Shown piece by piece: positions 1 through 10,593 of a DNA stretch of 64,000 nt. The stretch comes from Capsicum annuum (lineage: Eukaryota > Streptophyta > Magnoliopsida > Solanales > Solanaceae), in contig NC_061122.1 in the NCBI RefSeq assembly GCF_002878395.1, forward strand, positions 79,789,516 through 79,853,515. The letters are read 5' to 3'. Each line of letters begins with the position of its first letter. Within the stretch, counting starts at the first letter, position 1. A program made the position numbers and the translations under genes. The notes beneath the pieces are model-generated. The model ran no database searches, was not told the origin of the DNA, and saw only the letters and a program-made list of their open reading frames with translations.

Positions 1-69
1 AGGGAATATTTCTTTGGCAAACATGAATTGTATTTTTTAACAATTTTTACTAATAATTTTTCTACTAGA

Positions 70-480
70 TCATTGGTTAAGAAGAAGGAGGTCCAGGGGC
101 TTTTACCATCCGGTGCACCATTGGACCTTTTAACTTTGCTTGGAAATTATGTGATTTGGGAGATAGTATCAACCTTATTCCACTTGTGTGTTTAAGAAGT
201 TGGGGTTGGGAGCACCCAAATCCACATATATGAGATATGTAATGGCAGGTCGAATGGTAAAAAAACCAGTTGGTACTCTACGTGATGTATTGGTAAAGAT
301 GGTTTCTTTCATCTTTCCTACTGATTTTATTATACTAGATTATGAAGTAGACTTCTAAGATTCAATTATTTTAGGCAGGCCATTCCTAGCTACAGGAAGA
401 ACTTTGATTGATATGGAGTTAGGATATCTAATGTTCAAGATCAATGATGAGAAAGTGATATTTAATATATACCGATCCAT
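70..480 (+). pseudogene. retrotransposon aspartic protease remnant
   Basis: Translation gives the retropepsin active-site region [11 protein letters not shown] (Asp codon near 153-155) and, after a frameshift near 183-195, the closing motif [18 protein letters not shown] at about 365-421. In an intact element this enzyme would cut the Gag-Pol polyprotein inside the particle. In-frame stops (for example TAA near 356) and the indel show decay. It lies directly upstream of the RT remnant, as expected for a gypsy gag-pro-pol order. The start of the polyprotein is outside the window. Confidence 0.75.
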
Positions 481-619
481 GGAAAAAATGTGTGATTTGA
501 GCCAATCCATGCCGATCTATGCATTTTTGGGGCTAATAACACTTTGTCGGTAATCATTGTAGCCGACTTGATTTAGAGATAAGTGAAAGATTTATTATCT
601 GTGCAACAGAGATTCAAGA

Positions 620-1440
620 GGATTATTGGTTGGTCCATTGTAGATATTATAGGTATCCCGCCTAATCTTTGTACTCATAAGATCTAACTTGAAATGGATT
701 GTGTTCCAAGTAAAGAACATCAGTGTTGGCTTAATCCTCCTATTTAAGAGTTGGTGAATAAAGAAATAATCTAGTGGTTAGATGTTACTATTGTGTATCC
801 CATTATTGATATCAAGTGGGTCAATCAGGTATAATGTATTCCGAAGAAGGGCGATATTACTATTGTGCCTAATGATAAAAATAAGCTCATACCAATGAGA
901 CCAATCACTATATGGAGAGTGTGCATGATTTACAGGAAACTGAATACATGGACCTAGAAGGACCACTTCCCCATGCTCTTTATGGACCAGATGCTTGATA
1001 GACTTGCAGGCAGAGGATGGTATTGTTTTCTGGAAATTTATTCTGGTTATAACCAAATCACTATTGCACTTAAAGACCAAGAGAATACAAAATTTACTTG
1101 TCCTTATAATACCTTTTAATACATATATATGCCATTTTTTTAATGCTCCCACCATATTTCAGAGGTGTATGATGTCAATCTTATCTCACATGCTAGAATA
1201 CACCATCAATGTATTAATGGATGATTTTTTGGTAGTTGGTGATTCTTTTGATTACTATTTTGTTCACTTGGCAAATGCTCTTCACAGATGTGAGGAATAC
1301 AACTTGGTACTTAATTGGGAAAAGTGTCATTTCATGGTTAAAGAAGGCATTATTCTTGGGAATAAGGTTTAAAAAAAGGGTATACAGGTTGACATAGCTA
1401 AAATCAAAGTGATCGAGAAATTACCTCCACCAAATGGTTA
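620..1440 (+). pseudogene. Ty3/gypsy reverse transcriptase remnant
   Basis: Recognisable RT segments in order are: HKI region with conserved KWV (about 660-815), CIPKKGDITIVPNDKN (about 838-885), WRVCMIYRKLNTWT with one stop after it (about 914-957), FPMLFMDQMLDRLAGRGW (about 967-1020), NAPTIFQRCMMSIL (about 1142-1185), and the catalytic box as LMDDF (about 1216-1230) in place of F/YxDD. Then come NLVLNWEKCHFMVKEGI and an EKLPPP thumb motif near 1417-1434. The first half reads in the frame of position 781 and the second half in the frame of 995, so there is a frameshift near 1130-1145. It would copy element RNA into DNA if intact. Confidence 0.85.
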
Positions 1441-2918
1441 GTTTTCCCTTTTTAAGCCAAGATGTGATAATAAGGTTTTAGTTGTAGCCATTGTTTAGCA
1501 ACTTATGCATGGTGCAATTGTAGAGGAAAAAAATTCCCTCCTCCACATCCGAAATTTTTGAATAAATCAAGGGCATGGACATGAGTATTGTTGTAAGAAA
1601 TCCCTTTCTTTTTTTATGGATTCATTGATTTTTACTTGTAGATAAAAAAATTAGACTCTCCACGATTGTTCCCCACAGGAGGGACATTTGAGCTCCCTTA
1701 ACGTGATTTGCATGCCATGAGTTGTGAGAATATTGCATTTATCTCTTGTATAGTTATGTTATCAAGAACTTTCCTCATTAGTCTTTTAAACTAATTTTTA
1801 TTGTACTTGGATGGAGAAATGATCTTAGGCCATCCTTATGAGTTTGGAAGCCAGTCTAGCCTAAAAACCCTACCCGTGTATAATTATAATCCCTACTACC
1901 CTCTTTGAGCCTTCATAACTTTCTTTGGCAAAATCATTCCAAGCCGTGAACCTTTATTTTCATCCCTCTTTTGAATTATACCCTCCTTGAACTTTAACAT
2001 ACAACTTGAGGTTAATAGCCAAAGTTGGGGGTGGTAAAAATTGATGGAACTAAGTTTGGGAACACAAAGTTTTAGTAAATTTTCAAATGTGCTTAAGTGT
2101 TGAAAACAAATGTTTAGAAAAAGAAAAGGACCCAATGAAAGAATAACTTACTCAAAAATGCAAGAAAATAGAAGTAAAAAGAAAAGTGGTGAACAAGGAA
2201 GCAAAAGATAGGCATGAAAAAATAAAGAAAGTAAAGAACAGTGGCCCTTAGTTGAAAAAGGAGTTTTGAAAAACATAAAGTAGATATTCAAGGTAGGGTG
2301 TAGTCATGTTGTTCCTCAATGATATCCTACCATATCCTGAGGTAGGGTGTAGTCATGTTGTTCCTCAATGATATCCTACCATATCCCAAACTTGCATTAT
2401 AAGCTTAGAGAGTCCTTTTGAGATCTCCGACCATTTACTTTCTTTTTAGTGGTGATTGAAAATGGGGGCAAGCCTATGGCATGACACTGCTTGCATTAAG
2501 ACTTTGTTTGTAAGGGTAGAGTTTTGCAATTAAAGATCCTTGTTACATATTTGGTAGCTTGGTTGTGAAAATTCTTTTTCTTATGAGGATGGCATGTGAA
2601 CAAGTTTAGGTGAGTGACATTTTTGTCACTTCCCAGGAAAAATGAGACAAATTGAGTATAGCTAAATTGTGGTCAAGAGGAAGCTACCTATTGAGTATTA
2701 GGCTTTATTGCTTGATTGTTCTTTAAAGTCTTGCATTCTTTGAGTATTACATTTTATAATGAGGGGTGTTATGAAATAGTCTAGCACATGTGTAATGAGC
2801 TACTTGTGGTTGAGATTCAAGTTGAAGTCGTTATAGCCCTTAAAGCATGAAATTTAGTTGTAAATAATTGTATCTCATGGTAAAAGGTAGTGTTTCTTGA
2901 GGTCAAGCAAATGTTTTA
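1441..2918 (+). other. 3' non-coding region of the first element
   Basis: There is no convincing coding sequence. It holds a purine-rich stretch (about 2130-2280, many GAAAAG words) like the one at 16860-17040 in another element of this window, and a short tandem duplication at 2292-2386. By position it is the region between pol and the polypurine tract, which is long in Tat/Athila-type elements. RNase H and integrase, expected between 1440 and here, are missing. Confidence 0.6.
2292..2386. repeat. 49-bp tandem duplication
   Basis: The unit beginning GGTAGGGTGTAGTCATG at 2292 recurs at 2341 with identical sequence over about 46 bases, giving two copies with a 49-bp period. Such perfect copies inside decayed sequence imply a recent local slippage event. 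Confidence 0.95.
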
Positions 2919-2929
2919 AGTTTGGGTGT
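2919..2929 (+). other. polypurine tract (PPT)
   Basis: AAGTTTGGGTG lies directly before the LTR start TGATGAG at 2930. This is the usual plus-strand primer position for an LTR element, and the wording AAGTTTGGG is common in Athila/Tat-like elements. Confidence 0.7.
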
Positions 2930-3672
2930 TGATGAGTGGTGATTTTACCACTCATTCACACTCAATATTAATGAAAATTACCTTGCTTTGAATGAGTAAA
3001 TGAAACATAGTCGTGGTTAGATTAACTCATATCCACTATTTGCAGTCATATAGTTGAGGAGATCAAAAGATGTGGACCGAAGCATAAAATGATCAGAATG
3101 GAGCAGGAAAGGTGCAGCTAATGTCTTTGAATAGAAATTAGCCTCAGTTACCGCGGTCGCAGTCTGCTAACCGCGATTTTGGCAATCAAGCAAAAGTCAT
3201 CCAACCACGGTCATGGAAGTTAACAACGGCCGTGTAGCCACGATTGCGGCAAGACCTGTACGATCGCTAATTAACAGAAAAAGTTAACCCAAGGGAAAAT
3301 CTGTAATTGCCCAAGTTAATCCCAATTTTAACAAAAAGACTCAAACCTTAGCCATGTGAATCATTCAATCCATCAAATCCCTTTCTTCCCAATTTTCTAG
3401 GGTTTAGCTTGAGACTTTGTAGTCTCTAAATTTGGATAAGAAACTACTATGTAAATTTTGGGTGAAGAATACATTGGTGACTTTCTAAGTGTAAGATTTG
3501 CTCACTTTCATTGTTGATTTTGTGGGAGAGACAAGTTTGAAGATTCGCTTAGATATTCTACAACTTTAATTCAATGGATATTATGGGTATATCTATGCTT
3601 ATTTCTCTTATGTGTATCTAAATATCCCTCTTGGGTTTATGTGTAATAGGGGTTAAAGTGTGTATGGGTTGC
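2930..3672 (+). repeat. 3' LTR of the first element, truncated by insertion
   Basis: It starts TGATGAGTGG after the polypurine tract and runs until another element's LTR begins at 3673 (TGACAGTG). It contains a GC-rich cluster of CCGCGGTCGC-like words at about 3145-3270, unlike the AT-rich surroundings. Only about 740 bp remain; the rest of the LTR is not found to the right of the inserted elements. Confidence 0.65.
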
Positions 3673-5411
3673 TGACAGTGCCCAAGTGCACACGCAAGTG
3701 AACATGGTATACCAAGTAACATAGTGTCCTTCAAGAAAGCCGAGTTATTGATCCCTCAGAGACTAGATTTGGCAGCGATTTGATTTCAGTTCACTCTTTA
3801 GATTCAATTGATGCAAGAGTAAACAAATAAAGAGTTTGAAATTTGCAAATTAAAACTAATGTAAAGAATGCAGAAATTAAAGTCTTGAAACAATCAATGG
3901 GTGAAAACCTAGGGTTGAAGCACGTTGAACAATCATACTACGTTATTGAATTTCATTAGTTAACTTTCTTATCTTGGTTGTTGATTCGTAGAGTTAATTT
4001 CATGATCATGGTCTCCCGACCTCTAATCATTTACATAATTTGGACATTACAACTACGTCATAGAGAGGGGATGTAATAATCCAATTAAGTAAATTAAAGA
4101 TATCATCCTACATTTAATCAAGTAAAGCTCCTAAGTACATCCTAGTCTTAGGTGCTATGTTCAATTCTTTATTTTATAAAAGAATAAAAACATGTACTTT
4201 GTTTATTCCCATGTTCTATCTCCCTCGTCCCTCTCTCTAGATCAAAAGGTCAAAAATTGATGTATTCTAAGGGGCGCGAATCCTTAAAATGATTAAAACA
4301 AGAATAAATAAAAAAAACAATAATGATAAGCAAATCAAACGAACTTATTCAAAACAATCGTACTCATGTTCTTGTCTTCAACCCCGAAAAGGGAGTTTTT
4401 AGCCACTCATAGCCATAATCAACATCAAATTAATTGTATTAATGATTAAAACAATAAAAGAAATATAAATTAAAGAAATAAAAACCTAAAAAGAAGTTTT
4501 TGTAGCCTCCAAGGGTGTTCCAAGTGATCTAGGGGTTCTAAGATTGTCAAAAATATGTTTGGGACATTGTATTTATAGTATATAGGTCATAACTCCATTT
4601 GGATTAGGTTTACACATCGTTATTGGAAGAATCATCCCAATTTTAGTGACCTACGCATCGCGCCATGGTGTCAAATGGCATCACTGGGGACAACTGAGCA
4701 CTTTACTCCCGAATTTCGTACAGCTCTAAGACATAGTGTCTCACAATTTGGGGAATCCAATAGAATGTAGCACGCACTAATTGGAAAAATAAAAACTCAA
4801 CACATGCTCAATACTTTCTAGGGGTCCAAACTTGTGTGCAGCTTGCATCTTGTGATTCCATGGTCATTTCCGAGCCTTTTTAAGTTTTTTATGCTTGATT
4901 TGAAGATTGTATATCCTTCATATAACATCATAATCCATTATAAAAGCATCCTATAACATAAAACACAACAATTTAGAGCTCAAAACAACACAACCTCCTC
5001 ACTGATTAACAAGAAACATGAGCTAAGCATAGGATAAATTCACATTGAGCTTAAACTTACTGTTTTGAATTTTTTCTTGATCCAATTGACCCTTGAACAT
5101 TATAAATAAGTTGTTTTACATATAAATACATAATAAAAACCTTAATAACTCATTGAAACACATTAGAACCCAATACAATAGACTAGAAAAACACCTAGCT
5201 CAAGCTAGTTACACTAGTTTTCTTGGTTGAACTCTAAATGCTCAAATTGAATCGAAACTTATGTGAAACCACCATTAAACATTTTAAAAACATAATTTGA
5301 CACATAAATTCTCATTTATATCATTATTAACACATATATCATAATAATCATCCTCAAAACTAGGCTAAAATGCTAGAATAGTAACGCTAGAATGCATACA
5401 TACACCCAACA
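3673..5411 (-). repeat. 3' LTR of the minus-strand gag-pro element
   Basis: On the minus strand it starts TGTTGGGTGTA (5411) and ends with CACTGTCA (3673). It aligns by eye along its length with the LTRs at 35919-37555 and 40377-42019: same start, shared interior phrases, same end of the form GCACT...TGTCA. A TATAAAT box lies at 4571-4577 on the minus strand, in the same place as in those LTRs. Length is 1739 bp. Confidence 0.85.
4571..4577 (-). promoter_or_regulatory. LTR TATA box
   Basis: TATAAAT on the minus strand, about 840 bp into the LTR. The equivalent boxes in the sister LTRs are at 36683-36689 and 41143-41150, and conservation of the site across three copies supports it as the element promoter core. 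Confidence 0.55.
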
Positions 5412-5427
5412 TCACCACCCCACACTT
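5412..5427 (-). other. polypurine tract (PPT), minus strand
   Basis: Reads AAGTGTGGGGTGGTGA on the minus strand, immediately before the LTR start TGTTGGG. The identical tract stands at 40361-40376 before the 3' LTR of the sister element. Confidence 0.85.
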
Positions 5428-7030
5428 AAAGCCTTGTTCATCCTCGAACAACTCTTAACTATAAACACCATGATATGAAGAGACTTCAAACTTCTAATAG
5501 GTGCAAGACCTTCAAGCTAGCACTACAATAACTACACAGAATACAAGTTTACAATACTAAGCATGTTATACACAATTGTAAGCTCAAGAATCCTACTTCC
5601 AAAACATCCTAGCCTCAAGAATGGACTCTATAAGTGGCAAAATCATGAATATTGCTCAATCAAAGACATCACAAGAATCACCCATATTCATTAAACATAT
5701 GCCCCTTACCACAAGAGAGTTACCCATAATCACCCACAATGATACAAATTATCACAATGGGTAGACAAATTAAGTTACGCTCACTCTCACAAAGAATTCA
5801 TAAGTTACACATAATGAACCATAGGATTGACCATAGTGTAATGCTCCACTAATATTAGAATGTTGAATTTCAGATCAAATAGGTCTTTTCCAGGTTGTAA
5901 TGTAAGCTAAGGGACGGGTAGGAACTATTTGGGAATCGTGACTAACCTCTCTAAGAACTTTAATACTACATTAAACAATTAAAATCAATCTCCAACAACC
6001 AAATTACACTTATTCATTCATTCATACCTTTTGTTTTTGCCCCATATCTTTTAAACATTTTCAGAAACACTTGGTGGACACAAAGTTTACTACCACAAGA
6101 ATCAATTTTTGTTTTTCACAATCATGGAAATATTTTTAGCATAAATTATATCACAACCATCCACCACACATCAATTATACACCAATAACTATTACCTTGG
6201 GGTATTAATTTCACCCTTTTCTTCTTTAATTTCTCAAATCCTTACTTAACAAAGCACTTAGGATCTTTTTGGATCAAATTACGGTCTATCAAAGAAGGGA
6301 TTAGGATACTTATGTGGTTACAAAAGAAAATAAGCTAAAGGCTCAATGGTGGTTAACTAGGATAATGAATAAAGGGTAGGACAAATAGAAGGTACAAAAT
6401 AATGCTATCAAAGAAATGTCTAAATCATCTCCTAAACCCACACTCCTTATTTCACTTTACACATACACCGGGCAAGTTCTAGACATCACATGCAACCAAT
6501 AATATACATAAACCTTAAATGCATATGGCACATGCTCAACTCAATAGGATCATCGTTGACTCTCAACCAACAATAGCATAAACTCAAATTTAAGCCAACA
6601 AGTACAAGAGTCACAAGAATGATCCTAAGAGTCTAAAAAGTACCAATTCACTCATTCACCATGCTTTTACCAAACAAAACACTTGTACCAAGTAATCAAA
6701 AACAGCACCAACTCAAATAACTCGCTTATTCCTAACCTAACATTTTTGTAAATTGAGCCAAAATTTGGGAATTTCCCCCAACCGACACTTAAAAATCTAC
6801 TTTATCCCCAAAATAAATTTAAAAGTAAGGAATAGAAATACTCCCTGAGGCCTCTAGGCATATCTAGTAGCATCTTTACATATAAATGGGATCCATGGGA
6901 CACCACACTCAATCTTTCTCATGCTTCAAGCTCAAGTTTATGGTACTCAGACTTTCCATTAACCTGTGACTCAACCAAAAAATAAAAACTACGTGAAATA
7001 AAAACTAAAAACTGAAAAGAAAATATATCT
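5428..7030 (-). other. 3' untranslated region of the gag-pro element
   Basis: No coding signal. On the minus strand it matches the 3' region of the sister element at about 38800-40360, most clearly near the polypurine tract (phrases with GAGGATGAACAAGGCTTTAA). Long untranslated 3' regions are typical of this element group. Confidence 0.65.
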
Positions 7031-7080
7031 AATTAAACTTGGGTTGCCTCGCAAGAAGCCCATGATTTAGTGTCACGGCA
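7031..7080 (-). other. post-integrase junction motif
   Basis: The minus strand reads GTGCCGTGACACTAAATC, then GCGAGGCAACCCAAG. This phrase (GCGAC..TAAATCA..GGGAGGCAACCC) also follows the coding region in the elements at 13090-13140 and, partly, 38760-38795. From general knowledge of solanaceous Tat-like elements it lies just after integrase. Here it sits only about 300 bp behind the protease, so pol is absent. Confidence 0.6.
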
Positions 7081-7395
7081 CAACCCATCTCAACTCAACC
7101 ATATTCCTTCATCTTTCTACCTCACACTTGGAGGCCATCTTATTATCCTTTTCACCCCTTTTAGCCTTTTAGGTTTATCAATCTCCATCATGTCAATCTT
7201 AGGAGATAGAGTCTTAGGTTAATCAATCAGGTAGTTTGAAGAGGTCTTTTGTGGACTGGCCACCCTACCTTGTACCCTTCAATAACATTGATCATATAAA
7301 AATCTTTAACTTTGGATATAATTATGGGTGATTTGTATACATTAAGCACCATCTCTTCATCATATATCCTTATCTTAAGCATGGTTTCTCTAACA

Positions 7396-7720
7396 TCAAT
7401 CAAGCCCCCCCCCCCCCACCCCGATTAGTAAGAATGGATGCCCCAATATAATTGATACCTGTTCATCTGCCACAAAATCAAGAACAAAAAAGTCAGCAGG
7501 AATAAAAAATTTACCAACCTTAATAAGGACATCCTTAATTATTCCTTCCGAATATGCCATGGAACCGTCTGCTACATACAAATCCACAGTAGTCGATCTA
7601 AGCTTTCCCAAGCTCAATTTTTCAAATAGATATAGGGGTATCAAGTTTATGCTTTCCCCCAACTCATTCAGTACATGGACCATTTTTTCCTAATTTGAAT
7701 AAGGGTAGAAAATTTCCCTA
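7396..7720 (-). pseudogene. retrotransposon aspartic protease, minus strand
   Basis: The minus-strand frame gives ELGESINLIPLYLFEKLSLG, then IKDVLIKVGKFFIPADFFVL and SIILGHPFLLIGV. The normal active-site D-L-G-A-S appears as E-L-G-E-S, so the catalytic Asp is replaced by Glu. The closing motif [12 protein letters not shown] is altered to ILGHPFLLIGV and runs into a 13-base C tract (7405-7417) that reads as glycines and disrupts the remaining frame. The enzyme would process Gag; this copy should be inactive. Confidence 0.8.
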
Positions 7721-8159
7721 GATCTTTTAATTTCTTAGGGGTTTTCTATGTCACTACCACACTACACTCTTTAGTGAGTGTTATTGATCCAATATCTCAT
7801 AATTTCACCCTTTTCGCCACCACATCCCTTAAGTACTTTGCATACTTGTGCATACTCAGCAAAATATCTAACAAAGGTAAGTTAATATGAAGCTCCTTAA
7901 ATATCTCAATGAGCTTTTTGAATAGGGCATCCTCCTTTTCTTTTATTTGCCTTTGAGAGAAGGGCAATGGAAATATCTTTTTCTTTTCTGATTCAACAAC
8001 TTTTTCTTTTAAGTACTCAAACTTTCATGAATTTTCATCAACACTACCATTTACCTATTAGGTCAACACCTCAATATCTACCTCCTTTGTTGCCTTGGGA
8101 GGTTCCACTTGAAGCTCTTTACCATTTCTCAAGGTGATTTTCATACCCTGCTTTGGGTT

Positions 8160-9010
8160 TTCTGTATCTGCTGGCAACCTACCTTGTGGTATGGCGTTTA
8201 GTGCTTGTGATAATTGGCCCTTTTACAACTCTTAAATTCTTGTGGCCACTTGCTGATTCTTTAAGTCTGTAGCAAATTGTATTTGATTAGCTAGGATTTG
8301 CTTCAACATCTCTTCTGTATTGCTAGTTGACTTACTGGGTTGGGCCTGTGGCTGTGAGATTTGCTATTGATTGCATTCCAAGGTTGAGTGTTCCACTTCA
8401 TGTTGTAGGCATTACCATAATTTGGCCTTTGAGCATTACCTACATAAATCATAAATTCCATATTTGACACACACATGGCTGTTGCATGACCACTATTTTC
8501 GTATACCTTACACCAACCTGCAGCTTTTTGAACAACATTGACTATAGCTGCAGGTTGTGCTGCTCCCAACTTTATGCTGTTAAATAATGTGTTGATCAAA
8601 TTTTGTATTGCAAAAACTTGTGCTGGTAAGGCTGTGAATTGGTCCACCTCTAATACACCCGCAATTCTTTTTGTGGTACTTTTAGAATTTGAATACCAAT
8701 TTGGATTTCCTTATGCTATGTGGTTCAGCAATATGTATAGCTCATCATAAGTTATCTCCAATGTTTGACCACCTACGGCTGAATCTAGCAAGATCTTCAT
8801 ATTGTGTCAAGAGCTTCTACAAAATTTTGAGCAAGTACCTCATTCAAATATTGGTGATGTGGGCACTCCTGAAGAAGATCCTTGAAGCATTCCTAAGCAT
8901 GATAGAGGTTTTTATCAGGCTTCTATTTGAAACCCACTATATCACTATGAAGTCTCGCAATCTTACATGATGGAAAGAATCTGATGAGGAACTTTCTGGC
9001 TAAGTCTTTG
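8160..9010 (-). pseudogene. Gag remnant with CCHC-like knuckle, minus strand
   Basis: Starting at the broken left end, the minus strand reads DLARKFLIRFFPSCKIARL (retrotransposon gag core), then CFKDLLQECPHH and NEVLAQNFVEAL with stops between. The zinc-knuckle region WCKVYENSGHATAMC and NAQRPNYGNAYN lie at about 8380-8520. In the knuckle the second Cys is Tyr and the Gly after it is Glu, so zinc binding should be lost. Gag forms the virus-like particle and binds element RNA. Coding is interrupted at about 9010 by the neighbouring LTR. Confidence 0.8.
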
Positions 9011-9189
9011 ATGTGTGAGCCTATGCTAACACATTTAAAGATTTTAACTCTAAATAATTGCAAAGTCTTGAGCAACTTTAGTTTTTTTGATTAGTTTACT
9101 TTGATTTTACAGTATAAGTAGAGAAGAAAGGAAACAACCAATAAAGGAAGCAAAAAGCATAAAATTGGAAGCAAATAAAGAACAAAGTA

Positions 9190-9535
9190 TGGCTGATGAC
9201 ATCCATGACACGTCGTCAGCCTGGTGAAAGGCTGTTAAGAATGCCATCAACCTTAACTAGAGAATAATATTTTTTATAATATTGTGATGGAATTTTGTGA
9301 TAAGGCGTCAGAGTTGTGATAAGTCTTTAGGATCACCATCAACCATAGGTAAAAATTCTCAAAATAAAAGAGGAGCTGACGACATCCATGATGCGTCATC
9401 AGACTCTTGATAGGACGTCATTGTCGCTGTCAGCCTGAGACAGCAAAAGCCAAACTTAAATAGAATCTGACGACGTCTATGATAGGCTATCAAACTCTTA
9501 ATAGGACGTCACGAGCGCCATCATCTATTCCAAAG
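9190..9535 (+). repeat. U3 cluster of self-complementary words (GACGAC/GTCATC type)
   Basis: Three degenerate units of about 110-140 bp carry words such as GCTGACGACATCCATGA, CGTCGTCAG, GGACGTCA and GCCATCA, many complementary to each other. Related clusters recur at 13225-13385 and 13868-14125 inside the same element. It lies just upstream of the presumed TATA box. Confidence 0.7.
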
Positions 9536-9576
9536 AAAATCAAAACTTTAATATTATTTCCTAAGATAGGGTTAAC

Positions 9577-9585
9577 TATTTAAAG
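9577..9585 (+). promoter_or_regulatory. probable LTR TATA box
   Basis: TATTTAAAG lies about 570 bp into the LTR and just downstream of the repeat cluster. The call rests on position and sequence only; no partner LTR exists for comparison. Confidence 0.35.
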
Positions 9586-10475
9586 CCTTATTTTAGGTTT
9601 TTTTTAATTCATTTGATCATTATCGATTGATATATCCCATAAGATAGAAGATACAATTTTTCTCTCTCTCTCCCTAAGACCAATATTTTGGAGTTTTGTC
9701 TTGTGATTCAATTCAAAGTATATGTTTCATTTTCTTCATCATTGTAAGTTAATCCTTTCAGTTATGAATTCAATTTTCATACTTGTTTATTGCATCACAA
9801 GTGGCTATATACCTGTAACCTAGATCATGGGATCTAGGGTTAGGTCATGATAAGGTGTTAAGTACTCACGATTTACTAGGTGTTAGGCTTTCTTGGTAAT
9901 TCTGAGATTATAATTTACGTCTGTTAGTTACAAATAGTAGGCATACCTACTTTGGTTTGCTTGAGAAAGAAATCATAAACAGTAGAAAGTGAATCATCAA
10001 CAGGGACTCGGAAAGGCTTCATTTAATAATCAGCACTTTAACAAGGTTGATTAACCTAGGGTAAAATCTGGACAGTGCATAGCAATTTCCTAAGGCCGAG
10101 AGAATTAGGAAATTAGATGCTTAAATAGGTTAAGAGACATTTGAGCATATCATTGATAAAGATAGCTTGTGATCCTAACCACCATAAAAGTCTTGAGTAA
10201 ATTTTAGCATCTTTCATGTATCGTAAGCCCTAGTGAACATAATCCTAGTTATTTCATAAAATCTTGGTTACAAATATCAAATTCAAAGTGACAATAAATT
10301 ATCTACAAAACTCAAACCCTATTTCAGGAAATAGTAAACTACCAATGAATTAAATCGTAAACAACTTGAGTTCACACCTTATTCCCTGTTGGATTTGGCC
10401 CAAACCTAGTTGGGTTTTATATTGACAACAATCGATTACACCCATTCAAGAGTGTAATTTGAGCGTTATCAAAAA

Positions 10476-10493
10476 TGGCATCGTTCCCGAGGA
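10476..10493 (+). other. primer-binding site, tRNA-Asp-like
   Basis: TGGCATCGTTCCCGAGGA begins five bases after the LTR end. It resembles the TGGCGCCGTTGCCGGGGA site used by Athila/Tat-type elements (complementary to a tRNA-Asp 3' end), with several substitutions. Confidence 0.7.
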
Positions 10494-10593
10494 ATACGAT
10501 TGTAAACTAAAGGTTTGTGTGCGTTAATTTGCTGTTCGTTATGTTTCCTTGATTTATGTTTATTTTTTGTCTTTTCCTATTACAGGTTCTTAG

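Larger units (their letters stand above)
1..3672 (+). mobile_element. Tat/Athila-like Ty3/gypsy element, 3' part
   Basis: The order is protease remnant, RT remnant, about 1.5 kb of non-coding 3' region, polypurine tract, and start of a 3' LTR. The element begins before the window, and its LTR is interrupted at 3673 by an oppositely oriented element. RNase H and integrase are absent: recognisable coding stops at about 1440, just after the RT thumb region. Placement in the Tat/Athila group rests on the protease wording ([18 protein letters not shown]) and on the polypurine tract placed just before a TGATGAG LTR start. Several frameshifts and stops make it non-functional. Confidence 0.8.
3673..9010 (-). 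mobile_element. non-autonomous gag-pro LTR element, minus strand, 5'-truncated
   Basis: Read on the minus strand: gag remnant (9010-8160), protease (about 7720-7396), a post-integrase-type junction motif (7080-7031), about 1.6 kb of 3' UTR, polypurine tract (5427-5412) and 3' LTR (5411-3673). There is no space or sequence for RT, RNase H or integrase. LTR and 3' UTR match the element at 35919-42019 (for example the shared stretch ending AAGTGTGGGGTGGTGA and TGTTGGG), so both belong to one family. Its 5' part is cut at about 9011 by the next element. Confidence 0.8.
9011..10471 (+). repeat. 5' LTR of the plus-strand gag-pro element
   Basis: The left edge is placed where the minus-strand gag coding breaks off (TGATGTGTGAGC near 9009-9020). 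The right edge is TATCA at 10471, five bases before a primer-binding site. The LTR holds a cluster of GACGTC/GACGAC words (9190-9535) and a TATTTAAAG box (9577-9585). It does not resemble the LTR family at 3673-5411. The start is approximate to within several bases because no partner LTR is available. Confidence 0.65.
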
